The notes beneath the pieces are model-generated. The model had not been told where the DNA came from. It saw only the letters and a program-made list of their open reading frames with translations, and ran no database searches. Both the position numbers and the translations under genes were made by a program. From Marinomonas phaeophyticola (lineage in GTDB: Bacteria; Pseudomonadota; Gammaproteobacteria; Pseudomonadales; Marinomonadaceae), in the NCBI RefSeq assembly GCF_026966905.1, contig NZ_JAPUBN010000013.1, positions 248,001 to 312,000 on the forward strand: a stretch of 64,000 bases of DNA. Reading direction: 5' to 3'. Below are positions 10,040 to 19,515 of the stretch, piece by piece (the stretch's first letter is position 1; every line of letters begins with the position of its first letter).

Positions 10040-10040
<1 letters not shown>
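9216..10040 (+). CDS. KilA-N domain DNA-binding protein embedded in the cas operon
   Basis: 274 residues. The KilA-N domain covers about residues 15-130: EYICITDIARFKNKD, then DLIRNWLRNRNTIEFLGIWEQLNN, then GLNSFALTPKQWI and GRYGGTYAQKDIAFEFASWISVEFKLYLIKEFQRL. The C-terminal part (about 135-274) matches my memory of the usual tail of this bacterial family (IGWDIRRNLAKVNYLIHTDAI, FGVTAKQWKEINP, NLESLNAHFI). KilA-N domains bind DNA and are common in phages and islands. TTAAGGAG stands 8 bases before the ATG. The stop shares a base with the cas1 start (TAATG), and the cas1 Shine-Dalgarno (AGAGGGA, 10028-10034) lies inside its last codons. No role in CRISPR is known to me; a regulator of, or cofactor for, spacer acquisition is my inference. 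Confidence 0.9.
9407..9438. repeat. Perfect 32-bp palindrome inside the KilA-N gene
   Basis: The half-site TTTTAAACCCGTCGAA at 9407-9422 is followed without spacer by its exact reverse complement at 9423-9438. It lies in codons for a conserved-looking stretch DFKPVEFDGFKK. In DNA it is an ideal dimeric binding site or cruciform; in RNA it forms a strong hairpin with a GAAUUC apex. The decayed second copy near 17500 does not preserve it. Confidence 0.9.
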
Positions 10041-11253
<1,213 letters not shown>

Positions 11254-11335
11254 ATATAGAAAGATTGCTCTTTAAAAAGTTGGTAGAAATTTAAAGAGAT
11301 TATTTCTCTTTATAGAACAATAGTATACATTTAGA
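11254..11335 (+). promoter_or_regulatory. CRISPR leader
   Basis: An AT-rich 82-bp stretch between the cas2 stop and the first repeat. It contains GCTCTTTAAAAA followed by GTTGGTAGA, which resembles the leader of E. coli I-E arrays, and a small inverted repeat TAAAGAGA/TCTCTTTA (11292-11312). By analogy it drives pre-crRNA transcription and marks the integration end, so spacer 1 is the newest. Confidence 0.75.
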
Positions 11336-14300
11336 GAGTTCCCCGAGCACACGGGGATAAACCGTCTCCACAGATATAAAATTCGGATCGATTTTCGAGT
11401 TCCCCGAGCACACGGGGATAAACCGCTTAAACAACTATGTTTGTTAATGCAACAACCGAGTTCCCCGAGCACACGGGGATAAACCGCGCCTAACTGTGTA
11501 GAGTCCATTTGATTTACTGAGTTCCCCGAGCACACGGGGATAAACCGAGGTTAAGGGCTTAAAGCGCAATCAGCAGAAAGAGTTCCCCGAGCACACGGGG
11601 ATAAACCGTAATTAAAACGCTAAGCGAGAAATATCCTCGAGAGTTCCCCGAGCACACGGGGATAAACCGCAAAAGAAATAGCGGACAATCTGCTATCACT
11701 CGAGTTCCCCGAGCACACGGGGATAAACCGTCACAAACATAGAAAAATCAGACGCAACATATGAGTTCCCCGAGCACACGGGGATAAACCGATAATTAAT
11801 TCAACTTTTGGCGCAAAGTCACCGAGTTCCCCGAGCACACGGGGATAAACCGTCTCCACAGATATTAAATTTGGTTCAATCTTTGAGTTCCCCGAGCACA
11901 CGGGGATAAACCGCACGTTTACCCGCGTCCGTGTCACTGCGACGCGAGTTCCCCGAGCACACGGGGATAAACCGGTTTTTCTTTAGGTTTCCTTGACTTA
12001 ATTTAAGAGTTCCCCGAGCACACGGGGATAAACCGATGATACGATTTATCTAACGGAAGATGACGGAGAGTTCCCCGAGCACACGGGGATAAACCGCAAA
12101 GCGCGACCACGGCGGTGTTGGTGCTATCGAGTTCCCCGAGCACACGGGGATAAACCGAGTCGATTGTTCGTGGCGTATATCCCCAGGGCGAGTTCCCCGA
12201 GCACACGGGGATAAACCGTGCATTAACTAGCTCATTGGGTGCAGCAACAGGAGTTCCCCGAGCACACGGGGATAAACCGGATAATTAATGACAACAAACA
12301 GATTTGAGCCGGAGTTCCCCGAGCACACGGGGATAAACCGTTTTCCAGAGTCGAATTGACCCATTCGGTGCTGAGTTCCCCGAGCACACGGGGATAAACC
12401 GTGATGTCATTCGCTAGCACAGGCGGTGGCCCAGAGTTCCCCGAGCACACGGGGATAAACCGTTGGTGGCTTTAGCCCAAAGCCGTTGAACGACGAGTTC
12501 CCCGAGCACACGGGGATAAACCGAAATTGATTACCCAGTTTCAACGTATTTCACTGAGTTCCCCGAGCACACGGGGATAAACCGTTTACAATGAAGATTC
12601 GCCGTATAAAGGTGTTGAGTTCCCCGAGCACACGGGGATAAACCGACGCTGAAATAGCGTTCAATAATTCTGCCGACGAGTTCCCCGAGCACACGGGGAT
12701 AAACCGAAAATGTCGGCGGAATTAAGTGATGAAAACAAGAGTTCCCCGAGCACACGGGGATAAACCGGCGAGAGAGGGAAAAGACAATGATTAAATTAAG
12801 AGTTCCCCGAGCACACGGGGATAAACCGCGGGTACAAGCGCATTCACAGCAACAGAAATAGAGTTCCCCGAGCACACGGGGATAAACCGTTTTGTCCGAT
12901 AGCGGCTCGTTGACTCCTGCAGAGTTCCCCGAGCACACGGGGATAAACCGCAAATACATACTGACAGACGCGAACGCGACTTGAGTTCCCCGAGCACACG
13001 GGGATAAACCGTTTTTAACGCTTTCGGGAAAGCTTGCAGTAATGAGTTCCCCGAGCACACGGGGATAAACCGGTATAAATTTACAATTTCTTGACAAAAA
13101 AGCCGAGTTCCCCGAGCACACGGGGATAAACCGCTTGTCTTGCTCGGACTTTATACGCTCGTCGAGAGTTCCCCGAGCACACGGGGATAAACCGTTACCT
13201 ACTGCTCTACTTGATGACACATCACAGAGTTCCCCGAGCACACGGGGATAAACCGCGAATTGCGCCACCCATTAAATAAACAGATACGAGTTCCCCGAGC
13301 ACACGGGGATAAACCGATTTTTATTGGTAATCGGGTAAAAAAAACACAGAGTTCCCCGAGCACACGGGGATAAACCGCGTACCTGTCGTAATAGCGTACA
13401 AAAACTTATGAGTTCCCCGAGCACACGGGGATAAACCGGACGGGAAATACCGAGGCAATCTTGGTGTTCTGAGTTCCCCGAGCACACGGGGATAAACCGC
13501 GACAAGGCTACGACATGGAGACGACGATAAAGAGTTCCCCGAGCACACGGGGATAAACCGTTCCGCTTTATTACAGTTCACACATGGCATACGAGTTCCC
13601 CGAGCACACGGGGATAAACCGTTCATTACTTATAGGAATGGTTCTATTTTTACGAGTTCCCCGAGCACACGGGGATAAACCGTTAGGATATGTTTATCGA
13701 AATGATGAAACCCCGAGTTCCCCGAGCACACGGGGATAAACCGGGTGTGTCGAATTTAGCTGCATTTTTTACGATGAGTTCCCCGAGCACACGGGGATAA
13801 ACCGCAGTAATCCAAGATTATTCAGCAATGCTCGACGAGTTCCCCGAGCACACGGGGATAAACCGGTCTGATTTAATTATTGATATTCCATGGGATAGAG
13901 TTCCCCGAGCACACGGGGATAAACCGGGTTGTTTCTTTGCTAGCATTTGGTTGGCAAAGAGTTCCCCGAGCACACGGGGATAAACCGATAGAGGAAGGGG
14001 CAAAGGCGCTTGTGCCGCTGAGTTCCCCGAGCACACGGGGATAAACCGAAACACAAAACTATGTTTCTGATATATGGGGAGAGTTCCCCGAGCACACGGG
14101 GATAAACCGGGCGGCATTATCGTGAATAAAGCCTATTTTTAGAGTTCCCCGAGCACACGGGGATAAACCGATTTATCGGTTGAATTTTCATGCCAATGCG
14201 GTGAGTTCCCCGAGCACACGGGGATAAATCGAACTGGATGCGGCATTTGCTGCTAACAACGCGGAGTTCCCCGAGCACACGGGGATAAACCGGAGGATCG

Positions 14301-17099
14301 ATGCAGCGCGACCGGAGCGGAACGGAGTTCCCCGAGCACACGGGGATAAACCGGTGGGGTCAGTGGTAGCAATGAGGTTTTATGTGAGTTCCCCGAGCAC
14401 ACGGGGATAAACCGGTCAATGGCTTTCTCCCTCTAATGGTGACGGCGAGTTCCCCGAGCACACGGGGATAAACCGCTAATACTATGATGACAGGTCAGGC
14501 AGTAATCGAGTTCCCCGAGCACACGGGGATAAACCGGTTACTTTCTTGGCTTGTTGTAGTGCGGTTTGGAGTTCCCCGAGCACACGGGGATAAACCGGTT
14601 GATGCTGATACGACTGGCATTGATAAAGCGAGTTCCCCGAGCACACGGGGATAAACCGAGTTGTATCAAGATTATCATAACAAATATGCGGAGTTCCCCG
14701 AGCACACGGGGATAAACCGGCAACAACTGTTGCCGCTACGAGATATGAAGAGAGTTCCCCGAGCACACGGGGATAAACCGGAGGTGAGGCTGAACTGGCA
14801 GACGCGATTATTGAGTTCCCCGAGCACACGGGGATAAACCGTTGTGAGTGCTTTATTGTGACCGGACATAGTAGAGTTCCCCGAGCACACGGGGATAAAC
14901 CGATCTGGCAACCAATCTATTTAAAAACTGATCAGAGTTCCCCGAGCACACGGGGATAAACCGCGTCACATGTATTACGTCACACGTTCGCAAGCGAGTT
15001 CCCCGAGCACACGGGGATAAACCGATATCAACTTTTGATAATCGTCGTTAGGAGAAGAGTTCCCCGAGCACACGGTGATAAACCGTGTAGGCGTGGAGGA
15101 GTTTCAAAAACTCACATGAGTTCCCCGAGCACACGGGGATAAACCGCAACGAGCGACATGATTACAGCTGCAAAAAGTGAGTTCCCCGAGCACACGGGGA
15201 TAAACCGCCTTTAGAAAAATGATAAAAAACTACTTGCAAGAGTTCCCCGAGCACACGGGGATAAACCGAGCCTGAGAAATTTATGAATTTTTATGTAGGT
15301 GAGTTCCCCGAGCACACGGGGATAAACCGTCAAACTTTTCGATAAACCGATGGATTTCTTCGAGTTCCCCGAGCACACGGTGATAAACCGTGTAGGCGTG
15401 GAGGAGTTTCAAAAACTCACATGAGTTCCCCGAGCACACGGGGATAAACCGCAACGAGCGACATGATTACAGCTGCAAAAAGTGAGTTCCCCGAGCACAC
15501 GGGGATAAACCGCCTTTAGAAAAATGATAAAAAACTACTTGCAAGAGTTCCCCGAGCACACGGGGATAAACCGAGCCTGAGAAATTTATGAATTTTTATG
15601 TAGGTGAGTTCCCCGAGCACACGGGGATAAACCGCCAGAAATCTATCTAAGAAGCTATTGTTGTTTGAGTTCCCCGAGCACACGGGGATAAACCGCCAGC
15701 TTGAGCTAAGAATCTTTGAGCGTTCGCGAGTTCCCCGAGCACACGGGGATAAACCGCGTTGACGAATTGAAGGCGACAATACAGGGTAGAGTTCCCCGAG
15801 CACACGGGGATAAACCGCGCGAAAGAACAAAACCCTAACGATGATATTCGAGTTCCCCGAGCACACGGGGATAAACCGGGTTGTCGGGACCTGATGCGCT
15901 CATTAAATTTGAGTTCCCCGAGCACACGGGGATAAACCGGGCAAGACAAGACTTGAGTGTGGTATTCACACGAGTTCCCCGAGCACACGGGGATAAACCG
16001 TCAGTTCAAAAAGGACAGAGCATTTCAGAAAGGAGTTCCCCGAGCACACGGGGATAAACCGCACAGTAAATTGTTTCCAATCGCTGTTTTTGGCGAGTTC
16101 CCCGAGCACACGGGGATAAACCGTACAAACTTTCGTAAACGTAACCATTGCCAAGGAGTTCCCCGAGCTCACGGGGATAAACCGATTTGCTGTTTGATTG
16201 CTTTTGTTAGTCTCATGAGTTCCCCGAGCACACGGGGATAAACCGCAATGACACACATTTGACACACCGCGCAAATTGAGTTCCCCGAGCACACGGGGAT
16301 AAACCGCTAATCCAGTAATCTGGTTAAAATTATCAATAGAGTTCCCCGAGCACACGGGGATAAACCGCGTTTACAGCGTCAATTTAACATTGAAAAAGTG
16401 AGTTCCCCGAGCACACGGGGATAAACCGGCCAACCCGAAAAAGCCCGCGTTTACGCCTTGGAGTTCCCCGAGCACACGGGGATAAACCGGTCAGGAAAAA
16501 CGCAGCTCGCAAGGCGTGTCAGAGTTCCCCGAGCACACGGGGATAAACCGTGCAAACGGTACCAGGGCAGGCTATACATTGAGAGTTCCCCGAGCACACG
16601 GGGATAAACCGGCTAAAGATATTCACAAGACAATAGTTGGCGAGAGTTCCCCGAGCACACGGGGATAAACCGTTGATTGATAAAGGCCGCCTGTTCACTT
16701 GGTAGAGTTCCCCGAGCACACGGGGATAAACCGCGACCTGAGTTAAAAGCATCAAAGTTAATGTTGAGTTCCCCGAGCACACGGGGATAAACCGTAATCA
16801 TCAGAGCCGTTTGTCACACTGATTTTGAGTTCCCCGAGCACACGGGGATAAACCGTAATCATCAGAGCCGTTTGTCACACTGATTTTGAGTTCCCCGAGC
16901 ACACGGGGATAAACCGATGAAAGCATTTTTAGATAAAATAGTAACATAGAGTTCCCCGAGCACACGGGGATAAACCGCTAAAACTCTTTAAATACAAACA
17001 GGAATAATTGAGTTCCCCGAGCACACGGGGATAAACCGTCGTGATTAGTCCTAACATCCGATTTGATTCGGAGTTCCCCGAGCACACGGGGATAAACCG
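11336..17099 (+). CRISPR. Type I-E CRISPR array, 95 repeats and 94 spacers
   Basis: I followed every repeat start at a 61-bp period: 29-bp repeats beginning GAGTTCCCCG and ending GATAAACCG, with CCCC/GGGG forming the stem, and 32-bp spacers. Only spacer 78 (16062-16094) is 33 bp. The repeat matches the E. coli I-E repeat except in the loop. Four repeats deviate by one base: repeat 48 (14203, C27T), repeats 62 and 67 (15057 and 15362, G20T) and repeat 80 (16156, A14T). The trailing repeat at 17071-17099 is perfect. Spacers 62-65 recur as 67-70, spacers 90 and 91 are identical, and spacers 1 and 9 are near-identical. Long apparent reading frames across the array are artefacts of the repeat. Confidence 0.99.
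15057..15605 (+). repeat. Duplicated four-spacer block within the array
   Basis: The 244 bp at 15057-15300 (repeat 62 to spacer 65) recur identically at 15362-15605 (repeat 67 to spacer 70), including the rare G20T change in the first repeat of each copy. One repeat plus one unique spacer (66) lies between them. This records a recombination between repeats, not new acquisition. Confidence 0.97.
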
Positions 17100-17204
17100 A
17101 TGCCCTAGTCAGGCTTGCCACTCAGATTATTAAATGTTGTAGCAGTTCTTAGAGTTCTAAAGTGAAAACTTAGTCCTAGAGTTGTAATTATTACAATCGA
17201 GCGA

Positions 17205-17310
17205 ACAATATTTTTTCAGTGTGGATTACTAAGGTGTATTTACCGTACTAGATTCAGATATTCTAATTGAGCTATTTTAAAAAGGCTTTGGTTTTCCTAG
17301 TGATCAAAGA
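17205..17310 (+). pseudogene. Decayed 3' part of a second cas6e
   Basis: From 17218 the DNA aligns without gaps to the intact cas6e from 9036 (about 50 of 74 bases equal by my count). In frame it reads SVDY*GVFTVLDSD...*KGFGFPS against SVDYQGVLTVQDPE...EKGFGRAKS. Two stops interrupt it. No upstream part could be recognised between the last CRISPR repeat and 17205. Confidence 0.8.
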
Positions 17311-17314
17311 AGAA

Positions 17315-17605
17315 GGAGGTAGGATCCAACATTACAGGCATTAGAGTAAGCTATTGTAGCTATGACGAAGATTGCATAGAGTGTATTTGTATCATTAATA
17401 TTAAGCGTTTTTAGGATGCGGATAATACAGAACGCTCGGTTGACGGTTGATTACAAAATCTTAACTTCATTGCGTTTTTGGGGATCTGGAAAAATTAAAT
17501 AATAAGGGTTTTATGTCATAGAATATAGATGATATTTATTAATAGATTATATGTCCCCACTTATTTTAAAACAGAGACTTATGGCGTTTGAGGTAGTATA
17601 GAGGT
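17315..17605 (+). pseudogene. Decayed 5' part of a second KilA-N gene
   Basis: An AAGGAG like that of the intact gene is kept at about 17312. From 17332 the sequence reads LQALE*AIVAMTK, then after a frameshift DCIECICIINIKRF*DADN, and later NFIAFLGIWKN. The intact gene has LQVLEQDISTMTK, DGIEYICITDIARFKNKDQT and NTIEFLGIWEQ. Further faint similarity (MAFEVV against IAFEFAS) extends to about 17605 after an apparent internal deletion. Together with the cas6e relic it preserves the order cas6e then KilA-N. Confidence 0.78.
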
Positions 17606-17612
17606 TGATAGG

Positions 17613-17643
17613 TTAGCGACCTTTCGGGTATTGAGGTCGCTAA
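17613..17643. terminator. Hairpin downstream of phhB
   Basis: TTAGCGACCT and AGGTCGCTAA form a 10-bp stem with an 11-base loop just after the phhB stop on the minus strand. No clear U-tract. Confidence 0.5.
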
Positions 17644-17650
17644 ATAGAGC

Positions 17651-17923
17651 TTAGAACAAAGCGTCGATTCTTTGGGCCAGTTGAATGTCCTTTTCGGTTA
17701 AGGTGTTGCCTTCGTCATGGGTGGTGATGTGGATAACACAGCGGCTGAAGCTGACTTCCATGTCTGGGTGATGCATGATGAGATTGGCTTCCCAGGCAAC
17801 GGCGTTGACAAAGGACATGGTTTTTAAAAATCCTTTAAATTCAAATGTTTTGGTTAATTTTTTACCGTTTTCTATCGTCCAGCTATCATCCAGTTGAGCG
17901 AGTGCGTTGTTTAAATCAGTCAT
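17651..17923 (-). CDS. phhB: Pterin-4a-carbinolamine dehydratase
   Basis: Regenerates the tetrahydrobiopterin-type cofactor by dehydrating the 4a-carbinolamine made by phenylalanine hydroxylase. 90 residues, normal length. The family motif EANLIMHHPDMEVSFSRCVIHITTHDEG with paired histidines is complete, followed by LTEKDIQLAQRID. It lies 43 bases downstream of phhA on the same strand, forming the usual phhAB operon. Confidence 0.93.
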   Translation of the reverse strand: MTDLNNALAQLDDSWTIENGKKLTKTFEFKGFLKTMSFVNAVAWEANLIMHHPDMEVSFSRCVIHITTHDEGNTLTEKDIQLAQRIDALF

Positions 17924-17966
17924 AAGTCATTTCCTATTGAGTCAAAGTGTTTGTGATTCGTCTTTA

Positions 17967-18761
17967 CTATGATGCTTGCTTTTCCTTGGGAGGATAAAAA
18001 GGAGAATGATTACCTAAGGTTTTTGAAGTGGATAACAGGCCTAAAATATCCTGATCAAGAATAGAGAACAGATCACTAAAGTCATTTATTGCAAAGTATA
18101 AAGGTTGAATGATATCAATGCGATAAGGCGTGCGTAGGACGGTGAGTACATCAAACGGTTGAACGGTGGGTTTGTCGGATAAGCAAAATTGCGTCTCCCC
18201 AATGGATGATAAGATACCTCCGCCATAGGCTCGTAATCCGGATTCAGTATTCAATAGGCCGAATTCAATAGTGAACCAGAATAGGCGGAATAAGCGTGAA
18301 CGGTCTTTGGGGTCCGCTTGTAATGCGAGTTTTCCGAACTTTTCCATAAAATCAGCGTAATTTTGATTACTTAATAATGGGGTATGTCCATAAATTTCAT
18401 GGAAAATATCCGGCTCTTCTATGTAATCAATTTCTTCTGGAATTCGGATAAAAGTGGCTGCAGGGAAGCGTTTATTGGCTAATAAAGTGAAAAATTCTTT
18501 AGGTTGGATAATGGCTGGTACCGGTTCGACCCCCCATCCCGTGGCTTTACTAAGAATACGATTGATGTCGGGGATCTGAGGAATACGATCGGTAGGGAAG
18601 TCTAGTAGCGCCAATCCGTCGAAGAAAGCGTCACAGGCTTTACCTTCGATGATCTTGCTTTGTCTTTCAACCAAAATTGACCATGTTTTATTTTCTTCAT
18701 CAGACCATTGAACGTATCCGTGCTGATCAACAGGTCTTGAAATATAAGTATGACCTTTCAT
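17967..18761 (-). CDS. phhA: Phenylalanine 4-monooxygenase
   Basis: Iron- and pterin-dependent hydroxylase converting phenylalanine to tyrosine in the cytoplasm. 264 residues, as in other bacterial single-domain enzymes (no N-terminal ACT domain). The two iron-binding histidines are in FHEIYGHTPLL and the glutamate ligand in WFTIEFGLL. The pterin-side motif RIPEEIDYIEEPDIFHE is present. A TyrR-like operator lies upstream (18900-18917). Confidence 0.95.
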   Translation of the reverse strand: MKGHTYISRPVDQHGYVQWSDEENKTWSILVERQSKIIEGKACDAFFDGLALLDFPTDRIPQIPDINRILSKATGWGVEPVPAIIQPKEFFTLLANKRFPAATFIRIPEEIDYIEEPDIFHEIYGHTPLLSNQNYADFMEKFGKLALQADPKDRSRLFRLFWFTIEFGLLNTESGLRAYGGGILSSIGETQFCLSDKPTVQPFDVLTVLRTPYRIDIIQPLYFAINDFSDLFSILDQDILGLLSTSKTLGNHSPFYPPKEKQAS

Positions 18762-18899
18762 TTTGAGACTCTCCGTAACGTGTTATGACCTAGGGCCAAC
18801 AATCACTTTTTGTTTATTTTTGTTTTTTTAACTATATTACGAGATCGATAAAAAAATGAACTGAAGGCGTTGATTGCCACAGTCGTCGCGTTAAAAAAG

Positions 18900-18917
18900 T
18901 GTATATAAAATTGTACA
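18900..18917. promoter_or_regulatory. TyrR/PhhR-like operator upstream of phhAB
   Basis: TGTATATAAAATTGTACA matches the TyrR-family box TGTAAA-N6-TTTACA except for one base in each arm, keeping the TGT-ACA core at correct spacing. It lies 139 bp before the phhA start. In Pseudomonas, phhAB is activated by the TyrR homologue PhhR; no such gene is in the window. Confidence 0.45.
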
Positions 18918-19460
18918 GTCAATTCTACTTTGTGAAAGAATAGGTCTAGCTCAGTTTGTTTTTATTCTTCTTCTCCTGCGTTTGATTTCTTCCTGTATTT
19001 TTATGTGAAAATATTTTAAGTTATTGATTATAAATATGAAAAATTGTTCGCGATCAGTTTTTATTGTGTGTTTTTTGAGACTCCAACTACAATGAAAATG
19101 ATGGGAATGGTTCGTAGAGTATGGTTCAAAGGAGTGGCAATATTGTCATGATCTCCTTTCTAGAAAGGACGACAAGTGAAGAGGGCGATTAAGGCGATAG
19201 TGGCTGAGGAAAATAATATGGGTAGAAATATTTGATTTATGAGTGACCAATAAGGGCGAAAAGAGAGTCCTTACTTGATAGAGTCTTCCCATTGAAAGAG
19301 AGAGGTGCAGTGCAGGCATTTTTTCTAGGAAAAAACACAAGGTCGTGACTTATCCCTACAAAAGTACCATTGTCGATGGTGAGGTTGTCGGCCTGAAGAC
19401 CGACCTACTTTGATTTGCTTTACCCTCGGCAATACGCTCATTATCCCGACAACAGTGAGG

Positions 19461-19494
19461 TTAAGTGATTGCTGTTTTTGGCAATCACTTAACA
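19461..19494. terminator. 13-bp inverted repeat after lpd
   Basis: GTTAAGTGATTGC (19461-19473) and GCAATCACTTAAC (19482-19494) form a perfect stem with an 8-base loop, 22 bases beyond the lpd stop. The minus-strand side lacks a U-tract, so it may terminate weakly or protect the mRNA 3' end. Confidence 0.55.
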
Positions 19495-19515
19495 GCGAGA
19501 TTAAGAAGTAATTAT

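Larger units (their letters stand above)
18762..19515. other. Long intergenic region between phhA and lpd
   Basis: Apart from the TyrR-like box and the lpd hairpin, described separately, I see no gene here. A 64-codon minus-strand frame at 19146-19340 has no convincing ribosome site or protein features and is not called. The DNA around 18800-19080 is strongly AT-rich and probably holds the phhA promoter. Confidence 0.5.

Noticed and set aside
15330..15361. Spacer 66 contains GATAAACCG, equal to the repeat end
   Set aside because: A nine-base match among 94 spacers is not far from chance expectation; noted only as possible aid to recombination.
15940..15971. Spacer 76 ends in a small palindrome GTGTGGTATTCACAC
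   Set aside because: Short imperfect inverted repeat, expected by chance in this many spacers.
11272..16801. Many minus-strand and plus-strand open frames across the CRISPR array
   Set aside because: They are the repeat translated in three frames (FIPVCSGNS, VYPRVLGEL, GLSPCARGT); a 61-bp unit cycles frames without stops. Not genes.
11336..17099. Possible self-targeting spacers
   Set aside because: Reading the spacers against the window by eye gave no convincing match; a computed search of the whole genome would be decisive.
19130..19180. Palindrome CCTTTCTAGAAAGG near 19160
   Set aside because: Short (14 bp) and without context; no gene end or promoter tied to it.
19146..19340. 64-codon minus-strand ORF upstream of phhA
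   Set aside because: No ribosome site, no recognisable protein pattern; probably chance.
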